A stretch of 64,000 bases of DNA from UBA8919 sp041658185 (GTDB lineage Bacteria; Elusimicrobiota; UBA8919): NCBI GenBank assembly GCA_041658185.1, contig JBBAAR010000003.1, positions 1 to 64,000 of the forward strand. The letters run 5' to 3'. A program made the position numbers and the translations under genes. The notes below the pieces were generated by a model. It was given only the letters and a program-made list of their open reading frames with translations, did not search any database and was not told where the DNA came from. Positions 49,192 to 57,481 of this stretch are shown piece after piece (position 1 is the first letter of the stretch; every line of letters starts with the position of its first letter).

Positions 49192-49566
49192 ATGTTCGGA
49201 AAAAAAGAAACAATCGGAAAAATTGAAACAATTATCGCAGAGGGTACTGATGTAAAAGGTGATATGTCGTCGGAAGGAACCATTCGCGTTGACGGTGAAG
49301 TTTCCGGTCACATACTAAAAGCCGTTGGAGTTATCGTCGGAAAAACCGGAAAAGTTGCAGGTGATTTGAACGGCGAGTCGGTTATTATCGGCGGCGAAGT
49401 TTCCGGGAATGTAGTTGCATCAAACAATCTTGAACTTTTATCAACCGCGCAGGTTTTCGGCGATATAAAAGCACAGACGCTTTCAATCCACGAAGGCGCC
49501 GTCTTTGAAGGCAAATGCACGATGAATGCCGTCAAACAACCCTCGCCGGACATTCAAACTTCCTAA
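49192..49566 (+). CDS. Bactofilin family cytoskeletal protein
   Basis: A 124-residue protein with the right-handed beta-helix repeat pattern of bactofilins: GTDVKGDMSSEGTIRVDGEV, GKVAGDLNGESVIIGGEVSG, VFGDIKAQTLSIHEGAVFEG, flanked by short flexible tails. It polymerises near the membrane and typically scaffolds an M23 peptidase such as the gene upstream. Its stop codon abuts the etfA stop with no spacer. Confidence 0.93.
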   Translation: MFGKKETIGKIETIIAEGTDVKGDMSSEGTIRVDGEVSGHILKAVGVIVGKTGKVAGDLNGESVIIGGEVSGNVVASNNLELLSTAQVFGDIKAQTLSIHEGAVFEGKCTMNAVKQPSPDIQTS

Positions 49567-50781
49567 TTATTTGTTTAACTCTTTAACGATTTCCGGGATT
49601 ATCTGATATAGGTCGCCTTCTATGGCGTAGGTGGCGATTTTCATCATCGGGCATTCCGGGTCTTTGTTTATGGCGACGATTATGTCCGACGATTGCATTC
49701 CGACGAGGTGCTGAATCTGTCCTGAAATTCCGCAGGCAACATAAAGTTTCGGCGCGACCGTTCTTCCCGTTTGTCCTACCTGATGAGAATATGCTATCCA
49801 TCCTGCGTCAACTGTCGCACGAGAGGCGCCTACTGCCCCGCCTATTGCTTTTGCAAACTCTTCAATCAGCAAAAATCCTTCCGGTTTTCCGAGTCCTCTT
49901 CCGCCTGACACGATGATGTCGGCTTCGGCAAGGTTCACTTTTTGAGAGACATCGGCGACAAATTGTAAAAATTTCGTTCTGTTTTTTATTTTCGCTCCGT
50001 CAAAAGTTTTTTTGATTATTTCACCTTTTTTATTAGGATTTTTTTCTGCTTTTTTGAAAACTTTATGCCTGACGGTAGCCATCTGCGGCCTGTGATTTTT
50101 TGTTAAAATGGTCGCCATAATATTCCCGCCGAAAGCAGGCCTTGTCTGCATAAGATTTCTTGTTTCCGGCTCAATATCAAGCCCCGTGCAGTCAGCTGTT
50201 AAGCCCGTGTGAATTTTCGCCGCAACCCGTGATGCAAAACTGCGTCCTATATTTGTCGCACCCATCAAAATTATTTCCGGTTTTTCTTCCCCGATAAGTT
50301 GAGATAAAAGTTCCGAATAAGGGTCGTCTTGGAATTCATTTAGCATTTCATCATCAAAAACATAAACCTTATCAGCATTGTGTTCAATCAGTTCTTTTGC
50401 CCTGCTTTCAATTTTGTTGCCCATCAAAACGGCACAGAGTTTAACTTTGAGTTTGTCGGCGAGTTCCCTTCCCTTGCCTAAAAGTTCAAATACTACCGGC
50501 GAAATTTCACTGTGTCGCTGTTCCGCATATACCCAGACATTTTTGTAGAGCGATTTATCTACGGTTTTTACGCTGATGTCGTCTTTTTCAATAATAATTG
50601 CCTGATATTTTTTACAGGCATCAAGACATGCCCCGCAGAAATTACATTTCATTTCGTCAATAACCGCAAGTTTCAGTTTTTTATCCGGTCTTACGGTCAG
50701 TGTGATTGCGGAAAAAGGACAGGATTTCACACACAGCCCGCACCCGAAACATTTTTCAGATATTACATAGATTTTACTCAT
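49567..50781 (-). CDS. etfA: Electron transfer flavoprotein alpha subunit with N-terminal 2[4Fe-4S] ferredoxin domain
   Basis: A 404-residue EtfA. Residues 1-62 are a ferredoxin module with CFGCGLCVKSCP and CNFCGACLDAC. The rest is standard EtfA: RELADKLKVKLCAVLMGNKI, LMGATNIGRSFASRVAAKI, and the FAD-binding SGGRGLGKPEGF, GASRATVDAGWIAYSHQVGQTG, ACGISGQIQHLVGM. Ferredoxin-fused EtfA occurs in anaerobes, for example in the caffeyl-CoA reductase complex of Acetobacterium. It overlaps etfB by four bases. Electron bifurcation is plausible but not shown by sequence. Confidence 0.95.
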   Translation of the reverse strand: MSKIYVISEKCFGCGLCVKSCPFSAITLTVRPDKKLKLAVIDEMKCNFCGACLDACKKYQAIIIEKDDISVKTVDKSLYKNVWVYAEQRHSEISPVVFELLGKGRELADKLKVKLCAVLMGNKIESRAKELIEHNADKVYVFDDEMLNEFQDDPYSELLSQLIGEEKPEIILMGATNIGRSFASRVAAKIHTGLTADCTGLDIEPETRNLMQTRPAFGGNIMATILTKNHRPQMATVRHKVFKKAEKNPNKKGEIIKKTFDGAKIKNRTKFLQFVADVSQKVNLAEADIIVSGGRGLGKPEGFLLIEEFAKAIGGAVGASRATVDAGWIAYSHQVGQTGRTVAPKLYVACGISGQIQHLVGMQSSDIIVAINKDPECPMMKIATYAIEGDLYQIIPEIVKELNK

Positions 50782-51563
50782 ATAATTTTTGCCTCTTTTA
50801 ATTTTATAATTAGTTTAGTTGCTTGTTCCGGCGGTTCACCGGCAATTCTTTCTCCACCGGTTCTCGCCGGCGGACAAAAAACTTTCATCACATTGGTCGG
50901 TGAGCCGGCAATTCCTATTTTTGTTTTGTCGGCTTCAATTGTTTTTGCGGTGAAATGTTTAATTTCCGCTTTTTTTGAAAACATCATTCCGCGTAAAGAC
51001 GGCAGCCGCGGGTTATTTATTTCTTTTACGACGGTTAAAAGACACGGTGTCGGCGATTCAATCAAATCATAACCGTCTTCCATCATTCTTTCAACTGTAA
51101 TTTTTCCGTCCTCTATTTTCTCAATTTTCTTGACATAAGCAATGTGAGGAACATCAAGCATTTCGGCAACGCCGGGACCAACCTGTGCTGTGTCACCGTC
51201 AATTGCCTGTTTCCCGCAGAGAATTATATCATAATTTTCAATTTTTCTAATTGACTGCGCCAGCGTATAAGCGGTTGCCCAAGTGTCGCTTCCGGCGAAT
51301 TCCCTGTCGGAAACAAGCACCGCTTCGTCGCAGCCCATCGCCAGACATTCGCGGAGCGCCTTTTCTGCCTGCGGAGGTCCCATTGTCAAAACGATAACCT
51401 TTCCGGTGTATTTTTCTTTCAGCCGGATCGCTTCTTCAACGGCGTAAAGGTCAAACGGATTTACCTGTGCCTCAACGCCTTCTCTTTTGAGAGTTCCGGT
51501 TTTTTCGTCAATTTTCACATCAGTCGTCGCCGGCACCTGTTTGATTAGTACAATAATATTCAT
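50778..51563 (-). CDS. etfB: Electron transfer flavoprotein beta subunit
   Basis: A 261-residue EtfB with KQVPATTDVKIDEKTGTLKR near residue 8, NPFDLYAVEEAIRLKE, VLTMGPPQAEKALRECLAMG, the GKQAIDGDTAQVGPGVAEML adenine-nucleotide loop, and LLTVVKEINNPRLPSLRG. It forms the heterodimer with EtfA. The acyl-CoA dehydrogenase that probably reduces or is reduced by it lies upstream beyond a toxin-antitoxin pair. Confidence 0.95.
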   Translation of the reverse strand: MNIIVLIKQVPATTDVKIDEKTGTLKREGVEAQVNPFDLYAVEEAIRLKEKYTGKVIVLTMGPPQAEKALRECLAMGCDEAVLVSDREFAGSDTWATAYTLAQSIRKIENYDIILCGKQAIDGDTAQVGPGVAEMLDVPHIAYVKKIEKIEDGKITVERMMEDGYDLIESPTPCLLTVVKEINNPRLPSLRGMMFSKKAEIKHFTAKTIEADKTKIGIAGSPTNVMKVFCPPARTGGERIAGEPPEQATKLIIKLKEAKII

Positions 51564-51750
51564 TTGTTTTTTATTTTAATAATCTCCGTCCCGATTATTT
51601 TCTATAAATCTCTTTTTATTCTCTCCCAACGCGAGATTAATTAAATTTACAAGATATTTCATATGTTTTTTAAAGGTAGTTGGGGTCAAATCTTGACATT
51701 TGACATTTTTATTAAGCACGAATAAATTCGCGACTACAACGGCAAAAAAA

Positions 51751-51780
51751 TTATTTCTTTTTTGCGGATTTTTTTATTAT
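51751..51780 (-). repeat. Duplicate of the acyl-CoA dehydrogenase 3' end
   Basis: On the minus strand these 30 bases read I-I-K-K-S-A-K-K-K-stop, matching the real C-terminus L-I-K-K-S-A-K-K-K-stop at 52307-52278 with 25 of 30 bases identical. The two copies bracket the toxin-antitoxin pair. The rest of the gap to etfB (51564-51750) shows no gene. Confidence 0.75.
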
Positions 51781-52091
51781 AAATTATGTTTTAATTTATT
51801 TGCTTTATCAAGCAACTGTCTGCCGTGAACGATAGACATAATAAAAATGCAATTTTGTTTTTCCTTTACTTTGTAAATTACCCTGTAATTTCCGACGATT
51901 ATTTCCCTATATGGCAAGTCGGGGAATTCAGGGACATGCCTGCCGATTAACGGAAAATGAGAAAGTTTTAGAGATTCATCTAAAATTCTCTCAACCTGTA
52001 TTTTTGCGTATTGAACCGAGTCCCTCGCTATAAAATCGTGAATTTCTTTCAAATCGTAAAATGCCTGTTTTGTCCATTTTACTTGAACCAT
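51777..52091 (-). CDS. ParE/RelE-family toxin
   Basis: A 104-residue toxin with the ParE-type pattern VKWTKQAFYDLKEIHDFIARD at residues 4-24, FPLIGRHVPEFPDLPYREIIVGNYRVIYKV near 57-86 and IMSIVHGRQLL near the end. It should act as gyrase poison (ParE) or ribonuclease (RelE); the loop sequence favours ParE. It overlaps the antitoxin gene by 13 bases. Confidence 0.9.
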   Translation of the reverse strand: MVQVKWTKQAFYDLKEIHDFIARDSVQYAKIQVERILDESLKLSHFPLIGRHVPEFPDLPYREIIVGNYRVIYKVKEKQNCIFIMSIVHGRQLLDKANKLKHNL

Positions 52092-52264
52092 TTTGAAGTT
52101 TCCTTAACAACTTTTGAATGCGGTATAACACGGGTTTTACGAATATCTTCTTCTGCAGATTCAAGTTTTTTTAGCAGGTAAATCCGATACATCAAATCAT
52201 CAATATCAATTTTTTCAGGAAGTTCATTAACTAAATTATGAATTTGCTGTTTAGCAATGGTCAT
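52079..52264 (-). CDS. Antitoxin of the ParE/RelE-type module
   Basis: A 61-residue, highly helical protein (MTIAKQQIHNLVNELPEKID) located directly upstream of and overlapping the toxin. It resembles the short addiction-module antitoxins seen with ParE-type toxins; no DNA-binding motif is obvious. The ATG has a strong GGAGG seven bases upstream, placed just after the acyl-CoA dehydrogenase stop. Confidence 0.8.
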   Translation of the reverse strand: MTIAKQQIHNLVNELPEKIDIDDLMYRIYLLKKLESAEEDIRKTRVIPHSKVVKETSKWFK

Positions 52265-52277
52265 TTGAAAACCTCCT

Positions 52278-53435
52278 TTACTTTTTCTTTGCGGATTTTT
52301 TGATTAGGTCAAGGGCGATTACATTTCTTTGGATTTGGTTTGTTCCTTCGTAAATTTGGGTGATTTTTGCATCCCGCATCATTTTTTCTACCGGATATTC
52401 TTTCATATAACCGTATCCGCCGAAAACCTGAACCGCATCCGTTGTAACCCTCATTGCTACATCGGAAGCGAAAAGTTTGCACATCGCGGATGCACCGGAA
52501 ACATCTTTGTCGCCTTTGTCAATTGCTCTTGCCACAGCGTAAATCAACGCCCGCGCCGCCTCAACATCGGTCGCCATATTTGCTAAAATATGTTGTATCG
52601 CCTGGAACGACGAAATCGGATGGTCAAACTGTTTTCTTGTTTTCGCATATTCAACTGCTTCATCTAACGCGCCCGCGGCAATGCCTAATGCTTGTGCGGC
52701 AACTCCGGGTCTTGATTGGTCAAGTGTTTTCATCGCGACGAGAAAGCCCGCACCTTCTCTGCCTAAAAGATTTGCTTTTGGGACTTTGCAGTCCTGGAAT
52801 ATCAGTTCGCAGGTTGCAGATGCCCGTATCCCCATTTTGTTTTCCTTTTTTCCGAATGAAAATCCTGGCGTGCCTTTTTCTACTATAAACGCAGATGCTC
52901 CGCGTGAACCTCTTGATTTATCGGTCATAGCAATTACCGTATAAATTTCTGCAACTCCGCCGTTTGTGATAAAACATTTTGTCCCGTTTAATATGTAAAA
53001 ATCCCCGTCTTTTTTTGCGGTTGTTTTTGTTGCTCCGGCATCACTTCCGGCTTCCGGCTCAGTTAAGCCGAATGCAGCGAGTGATTCCCCTTTTGCGATT
53101 TTTGGAAGATATTTTTTCTTCTGCTCGTCGGTGCCGAATATAATTATAGGAAATGTTCCCAATGCCGTCGCCGCGAGAGAAAGTGCTATGCCGCCGTCAA
53201 CCTTGCACAATTCCTCAACAGAAATGCATAACTCCATCACCCCGCCTCCGAACCCGCCGTATTCCTGCGGAATATAAAGTCCCATCAGGTCGGCCTGTGA
53301 AAGTTCCTTTACAATTTCCCACGGGAACTCGCCGCTTTCGTCAAATTCCCGCCGGACCGGTTTGATTTTTTCCTGCGCAACTTTTCTTGCCAGTTCAACA
53401 ATCATTTTTTGTTCGTCAGTTAAAAAATAGTCCAT
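52278..53435 (-). CDS. Acyl-CoA dehydrogenase (short-chain type)
   Basis: A 385-residue flavoenzyme with AAFGLTEPEAGSDAGATKTTA near residue 125, WIT-like FITNGGVAEIYTVIA, KMGIRASATCELIFQDCKVP, and the catalytic glutamate in ITQIYEGTNQIQRNVIA near 365. It should oxidise or reduce a short acyl-CoA such as butyryl-CoA together with EtfAB. Its Lys-rich C-terminus is duplicated after the downstream toxin gene. It follows rnc by 16 bases. Confidence 0.95.
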   Translation of the reverse strand: MDYFLTDEQKMIVELARKVAQEKIKPVRREFDESGEFPWEIVKELSQADLMGLYIPQEYGGFGGGVMELCISVEELCKVDGGIALSLAATALGTFPIIIFGTDEQKKKYLPKIAKGESLAAFGLTEPEAGSDAGATKTTAKKDGDFYILNGTKCFITNGGVAEIYTVIAMTDKSRGSRGASAFIVEKGTPGFSFGKKENKMGIRASATCELIFQDCKVPKANLLGREGAGFLVAMKTLDQSRPGVAAQALGIAAGALDEAVEYAKTRKQFDHPISSFQAIQHILANMATDVEAARALIYAVARAIDKGDKDVSGASAMCKLFASDVAMRVTTDAVQVFGGYGYMKEYPVEKMMRDAKITQIYEGTNQIQRNVIALDLIKKSAKKK

Positions 53436-53451
53436 TGTTTTTTTTACTCCT

Positions 53452-54108
53452 TTAATTCATTTTATCAAACGCATTTTTTGCAGCGTTCTGTTCCGCTTCT
53501 TTTTTTGATTTACCCAGTCCAATTCCTAATTGTTTTTTACCGATGCGAACCTCTATCTTGAATGTTTTATCATGGTCGGGTCCCTTTTCGTCTATAACGG
53601 TATAAACCGGTATCGTTTTGTGTTTTGATTGGATTACTTCCTGAAGTTCCGACTTAAAATCCGAAGGATTGATTTTTTGCTTGTTTAATAGTCCGTGAAT
53701 AAATTTTTCCGCTTTTTTGTAACCCGCATCCAGAAAGATAGCGCCGATAACGGCTTCCATTGTGTTGGCAAGTATTGATTCTTTTTCCCGCCCGCCGGTT
53801 GATTCTTCCGACTTGGAGATTTTTACGAATTTTCCGAGTTTAAGTTTTTTTGCGATTTCCTGCAGAGTTGTCCTGCTAACTAAAGATGATTTTATTTTGG
53901 AGAGTTTGCCTTCGTCATAGTCCGGATATTTCAAATAGAGATAAACCGCGGTTGCCGTGGATAAAATAGAATCGCCTAAAAATTCCATCCGCTCGTTAAA
54001 TTCATTCAGGTTATTTTCTATTGCGAATGACTTGTGAGTCAGTGCGATATCTAAAAGTTTTGGATTTTTGAATTTTATTTTTATTTTTTTTTCCAATTCA
54101 TTAAGCAT
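53452..54108 (-). CDS. rnc: Ribonuclease III
   Basis: A 218-residue RNase III with the signature NERMEFLGDSILSTATAVYLY near residue 39 (catalytic Glu/Asp), ANTMEAVIGAIFLDAGY near 108, and a C-terminal double-stranded RNA-binding domain (FKSELQEVIQSKHKTIPVY...AEQNAAKNAFDK). It overlaps fabF by eight bases, a widespread gene order. Confidence 0.96.
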   Translation of the reverse strand: MLNELEKKIKIKFKNPKLLDIALTHKSFAIENNLNEFNERMEFLGDSILSTATAVYLYLKYPDYDEGKLSKIKSSLVSRTTLQEIAKKLKLGKFVKISKSEESTGGREKESILANTMEAVIGAIFLDAGYKKAEKFIHGLLNKQKINPSDFKSELQEVIQSKHKTIPVYTVIDEKGPDHDKTFKIEVRIGKKQLGIGLGKSKKEAEQNAAKNAFDKMN

Positions 54109-55339
54109 ATCTTTTTACTGACAAAGTTGAATTGTGCCCGCCGAAACCGAGTGAATTGGAAATTGCAGCGTTTATCTGTTTTTGTCTTGGTTTATTCGGC
54201 ACATAATCAAGGTCGCATTCCGGGTCAGGAAATTCATAATTTATCGTCGGATGAATAAAGCCCCTTTCCATACACAGCACCGTTGCAATAATTTCCACCG
54301 CGCCTGCCGCTCCCAGAAGGTGTCCGGTCATTGATTTAGTAGAGGATATTGCCAGTTTTTTTGCGTGTTCGCCGAAAACCTTTTTTATTGCCATCGTTTC
54401 GATTTTGTCGTTGAGTCCCGTAGATGTTCCGTGCGCATTTACATAATCAATATCTCCGGGAGATAGTCCGCCGTCTTTTATTGCCAATTCCATTGATTTT
54501 GATGATGCCACGGCGTTTGGTTCCGGCGCCGTTATGTGATAAGCGTCGTCGGTAGCGCCGTAGCCGGCAAGTTCGCAGTATATTTTTGCACCTCTCGCTT
54601 TTGCGTGTTCTTCCGTCTCAAGAATTACCATTCCCGCACCTTCACCCATAACAAAACCGTTTCTCTGTGCGTCAAAAGGACGGGAGGCCTTTTCCGGAGC
54701 GTCATTTCTTGTTGAGAGCGCTTTAATTGCGCAAAATCCGCCGAAGCCCAATGGCGTTATTGCCGCCTCGCTCCCACCGGCGATAGCGACATCCATATCT
54801 CCGTATCTCATCAACCGCAGAGCATCGCCTATTGAGTGTGTGGACGATGCGCAAGCGGAGGTAAGGGCGTAATTCGGCCCGCGAACACCGAACATCATAG
54901 CAATTTCCGCCGGCGCCATATTTGTGATAAGCATCGGAATAAGAAACGGCGAGATTCTTCCGGGTCCCTTTTCAAAAAGAACCCTTGCCTGGTCTTCAAT
55001 CGTCTGTATCCCGCCAATTCCGCTGCCGACGATTACCCCGCATCTTTCCGGGTTCTCTTTTGTGAGATCAATTTTTGAATCCGCTACTGCCAGTTTGGCC
55101 GCCGCCACTGCAAACTGGACAAACCTGTCCATCCTTTTGATTTTTTTCTTATCTATAAAATCTTCCGGATTGAAATTTTTAATTTCGCATCCGAACTTGG
55201 ACGAAAAATTAGTGGTATCAAAATGGGTCAATGTCGCTGCCGACGATTTTCCGTCCATCAGCGCCTTCCAGTAATCCTCTTTGCCGATACCGATTGGGGA
55301 TATCACACCCAGTCCGGTAATTACAACCTTTTTTTGCAT
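54101..55339 (-). CDS. fabF: 3-oxoacyl-[ACP] synthase II (FabF)
   Basis: About 412 residues from MQKKVVITGLG. The Cys-His-His triad lies in TSACASSTHSIGDAL near residue 163, NAHGTSTGLNDKIE near 302 and KSMTGHLLGAAGAVE near 338. It elongates acyl-ACP with malonyl-ACP. I prefer the ATG at 55339; an in-frame TTG or other start at 55357 adds six residues. Confidence 0.96.
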   Translation of the reverse strand: MQKKVVITGLGVISPIGIGKEDYWKALMDGKSSAATLTHFDTTNFSSKFGCEIKNFNPEDFIDKKKIKRMDRFVQFAVAAAKLAVADSKIDLTKENPERCGVIVGSGIGGIQTIEDQARVLFEKGPGRISPFLIPMLITNMAPAEIAMMFGVRGPNYALTSACASSTHSIGDALRLMRYGDMDVAIAGGSEAAITPLGFGGFCAIKALSTRNDAPEKASRPFDAQRNGFVMGEGAGMVILETEEHAKARGAKIYCELAGYGATDDAYHITAPEPNAVASSKSMELAIKDGGLSPGDIDYVNAHGTSTGLNDKIETMAIKKVFGEHAKKLAISSTKSMTGHLLGAAGAVEIIATVLCMERGFIHPTINYEFPDPECDLDYVPNKPRQKQINAAISNSLGFGGHNSTLSVKRYA

Positions 55340-55358
55340 AATAACCCCCAGTAACACC

Positions 55359-55443
55359 AGAGAATTAGAGATTAGAGAATTAGATAAAATCTTCTACCTA
55401 ATTTACTAATTCTCTTATTCTCTTTCGTATAAACTAATTCTCT
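55359..55443. repeat. Inverted pair of (AGAGAATT)n tandem arrays between acpP and fabF
   Basis: The left arm 55360-55384 consists of AGAGAATTAG/AGATTAG units and the right arm 55406-55443 of CTAATTCTCT/TATTCTCT units, approximate reverse complements. The acpP-fabF transcript could fold a long hairpin here. The same unit recurs at 61422-61463. Confidence 0.75.
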
Positions 55444-55447
55444 GCCT

Positions 55448-55687
55448 TTATTGTTTTGCGTGTGCGTTTATATAATCAATTGCTTGGACTACGGTTGTGA
55501 TTTTTGATGCTTCTTCGTCCGGAATTTCAATCCCGAATGACTCTTCAAGAGCCATAACAAGTTCAACTGTGTCAAGCGAATCGGCTCCCAAGTCATTTAT
55601 AAACGATGCTGTGGGAACGACTTTTGCCGCATCTACGCCCAACTGTTCCGCCACAATTTCCTTTACCTTCGTTTCTACATCTGCCAT
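55448..55687 (-). CDS. acpP: Acyl carrier protein
   Basis: A 79-residue ACP with the phosphopantetheine site GADSLDTVELVMALEE (Ser near residue 37), and the flanking VVPTASFINDL and IPDEEASKITTVVQAIDYI helices. It carries acyl intermediates for the surrounding Fab enzymes. Confidence 0.98.
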   Translation of the reverse strand: MADVETKVKEIVAEQLGVDAAKVVPTASFINDLGADSLDTVELVMALEESFGIEIPDEEASKITTVVQAIDYINAHAKQ

Positions 55688-55710
55688 AAAACACCCCCAA
55701 TAAAATCAAG

Positions 55711-55773
55711 CTAAAGGTTAAAGGTTAAAAATAAAATGTTCAATTTATACCTTTAATTTAGACCTTTTACCTG
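55711..55773. repeat. Inverted heptamer array between fabG and acpP
   Basis: AAAGGTT occurs twice in tandem at 55713-55726 and is mirrored by ACCTTTAATTTAGACCTTTTA at 55749-55770. It is a third inverted-array gap inside co-directional gene runs. Confidence 0.6.
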
Positions 55774-55779
55774 CCGTTT

Positions 55780-56532
55780 TCACATGTACATCCCGCCGTT
55801 GACGGAAATAACTTCTCCTGTAATATATGATGATTCATCGGTGCATAAAAATGCTGCTATATTTGCCACATCTTGTGCTTCGCCTAATCTGGCAAGCGGT
55901 ATCAAATCGGTCATTTTTTTTTTCTGCTCGTCGGAAAGTTTTTCGGTCATAGCCGTTTTGATAAATCCAGGTGCGATCGCGTTTACATTTATATTTCTTG
56001 ATGCCAACTCACGTGCCATTGTTTTTGTTAATGCAATTACCCCGCCCTTTGATGCAGAGTAATTCGCCTGCCCGGCATTTCCCATTAAACCCACAACCGA
56101 TGCAATGTTGACTATTTTCCCCGCCCGCTGTTTCATCATTATTTTTGCCGCCGCTTTTGAACAATTAAAAACGCCCTTTAAGTTGATTGCTATAACTTTA
56201 TCCCACTCGTCGTCGGACATTCTTATCAAAAGGTTGTCCCGCGTAATGCCAGCATTGTTAATCATTATATCAATTTTTGAAAATTTTTCAACAGTTTTTT
56301 TAATCATCTGTTCCGTTTCCTGCGAGGAAGAGACATCCACTTTTATAGAAAGCGTCTCAACGTTTTTATCTTTTGATATTTCGTCCGCTGTTTTTTTTGC
56401 GGCTTCTTCCATAACATCAACGATTATTATTTTTGCGCCCTCGTCAGCAAGTTTTTCGGCGATTGCTCTTCCAATTCCCTGCGCCCCGCCTGTAATTATT
56501 GCTACCTTATCTTTTAGTTTTTGTTCACACAT
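55780..56532 (-). CDS. fabG: 3-oxoacyl-[ACP] reductase (FabG)
   Basis: A 250-residue short-chain dehydrogenase with the NAD(P) motif TGGAQGIGRAIA at residues 15-26, NNAGITRD near 90, and the catalytic Ser-Tyr-Lys in IASVVGLMG...NYSASKGG near 143-163. The C-terminus DESSYITGEVISVNGGMYM is typical of FabG. It overlaps fabD by eight bases. Confidence 0.96.
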   Translation of the reverse strand: MCEQKLKDKVAIITGGAQGIGRAIAEKLADEGAKIIIVDVMEEAAKKTADEISKDKNVETLSIKVDVSSSQETEQMIKKTVEKFSKIDIMINNAGITRDNLLIRMSDDEWDKVIAINLKGVFNCSKAAAKIMMKQRAGKIVNIASVVGLMGNAGQANYSASKGGVIALTKTMARELASRNINVNAIAPGFIKTAMTEKLSDEQKKKMTDLIPLARLGEAQDVANIAAFLCTDESSYITGEVISVNGGMYM

Positions 56533-57469
56533 TTTTTAATGCCTCCAATGTAGTATTTAATGTCGTTTCGTTTTCTATGTTAAATGTTTTTGCTTGTGGC
56601 GATATTTTTTTAATCATTCCGGATACGATATTTTTTGGACCGAGTTCTATAAATATTTCGCAACCGTTTGATATTATTTTATTTATTGAATCAATCCACA
56701 ACACCGGCGATGCAATCTGTTTTACGAGTTTTTCCGGAATTTTTGAGCCGTCCGTCGTAATTTCAGCATCACAGTTAGAGACGACCGGAAACTTCGGATT
56801 TTTGAAAACATATTTTTTCAGTTCTTCCGCCATTTTTTCTGCTGCCTCTTTCATTAATGATGAATGAAACGCTCCTGAAACGGCGAGCGGAATTGCTTTT
56901 ATTTTTTTTGTTTTTGCCAATTCTTTTGCTTTGGAAATTGCCGCAATTTCTCCGGAAATTACTATCTGTCCGGGTGCATTAAAATTTACTGCTTGACATA
57001 CGCCGGTATTACTTGCTTCGGTGCAAATTTCGGAAACTTCATTTTTTTCGGCGCCCAAGATTGCCAGCATCGTACCCTTTGTTTTTTCACAGGCAGATTG
57101 TATAAAGTTTGCACGTGAATTTACAAGTTTCAGGGCATCTTCATATGATAAAACTTCTGATGCAACCAACGCACTGTATTCACCGAGTGAATGACCGGCA
57201 GTGAAACAGCCGGAAGTCGGAAGTCGGAAGTTGGAAGTAAAAACCTTAAAACATGCGACGGATGTTACAAAAACTGCGGGTTGGGTATATTTTGTTTGCG
57301 TAAGTTGTTCAAGAGGTCCTTCAAAAATAATTTTTTTAATGTCGTAACCAAGTATTTCATTTGCCGCATCAAAAGTTTCTTTTGCAACGGGATATTTTTC
57401 ATAAAACTCTTTTCCCATTCCGACATACTGTGATGCCTGTCCGGGAAAAACAAGTGCAAGCTTGTTCAT
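56525..57469 (-). CDS. fabD: Malonyl-CoA:ACP transacylase (FabD)
   Basis: A 314-residue transacylase with FPGQASQYVGMGKEF near residue 8, the nucleophile Ser in AGHSLGEYSALVAS near 99, and GAFHSSLM near 205. A tandem heptamer array (57210-57236, unit GGAAGTC on the plus strand) lies inside the gene and encodes SNFRLPTSG just before AGHSLGE, apparently a few residues longer than usual. It acts between fabH and fabG in the cluster. Confidence 0.95.
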   Translation of the reverse strand: MNKLALVFPGQASQYVGMGKEFYEKYPVAKETFDAANEILGYDIKKIIFEGPLEQLTQTKYTQPAVFVTSVACFKVFTSNFRLPTSGCFTAGHSLGEYSALVASEVLSYEDALKLVNSRANFIQSACEKTKGTMLAILGAEKNEVSEICTEASNTGVCQAVNFNAPGQIVISGEIAAISKAKELAKTKKIKAIPLAVSGAFHSSLMKEAAEKMAEELKKYVFKNPKFPVVSNCDAEITTDGSKIPEKLVKQIASPVLWIDSINKIISNGCEIFIELGPKNIVSGMIKKISPQAKTFNIENETTLNTTLEALKNV

Positions 57470-57481
57470 AAATTCAGCTCC

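Noticed and set aside
51564..51750. Possible remnant of a second acyl-CoA dehydrogenase beyond the duplicated C-terminal codons
   Set aside because: Apart from the 30-base duplicate I could not find further dehydrogenase-like codons in any frame.
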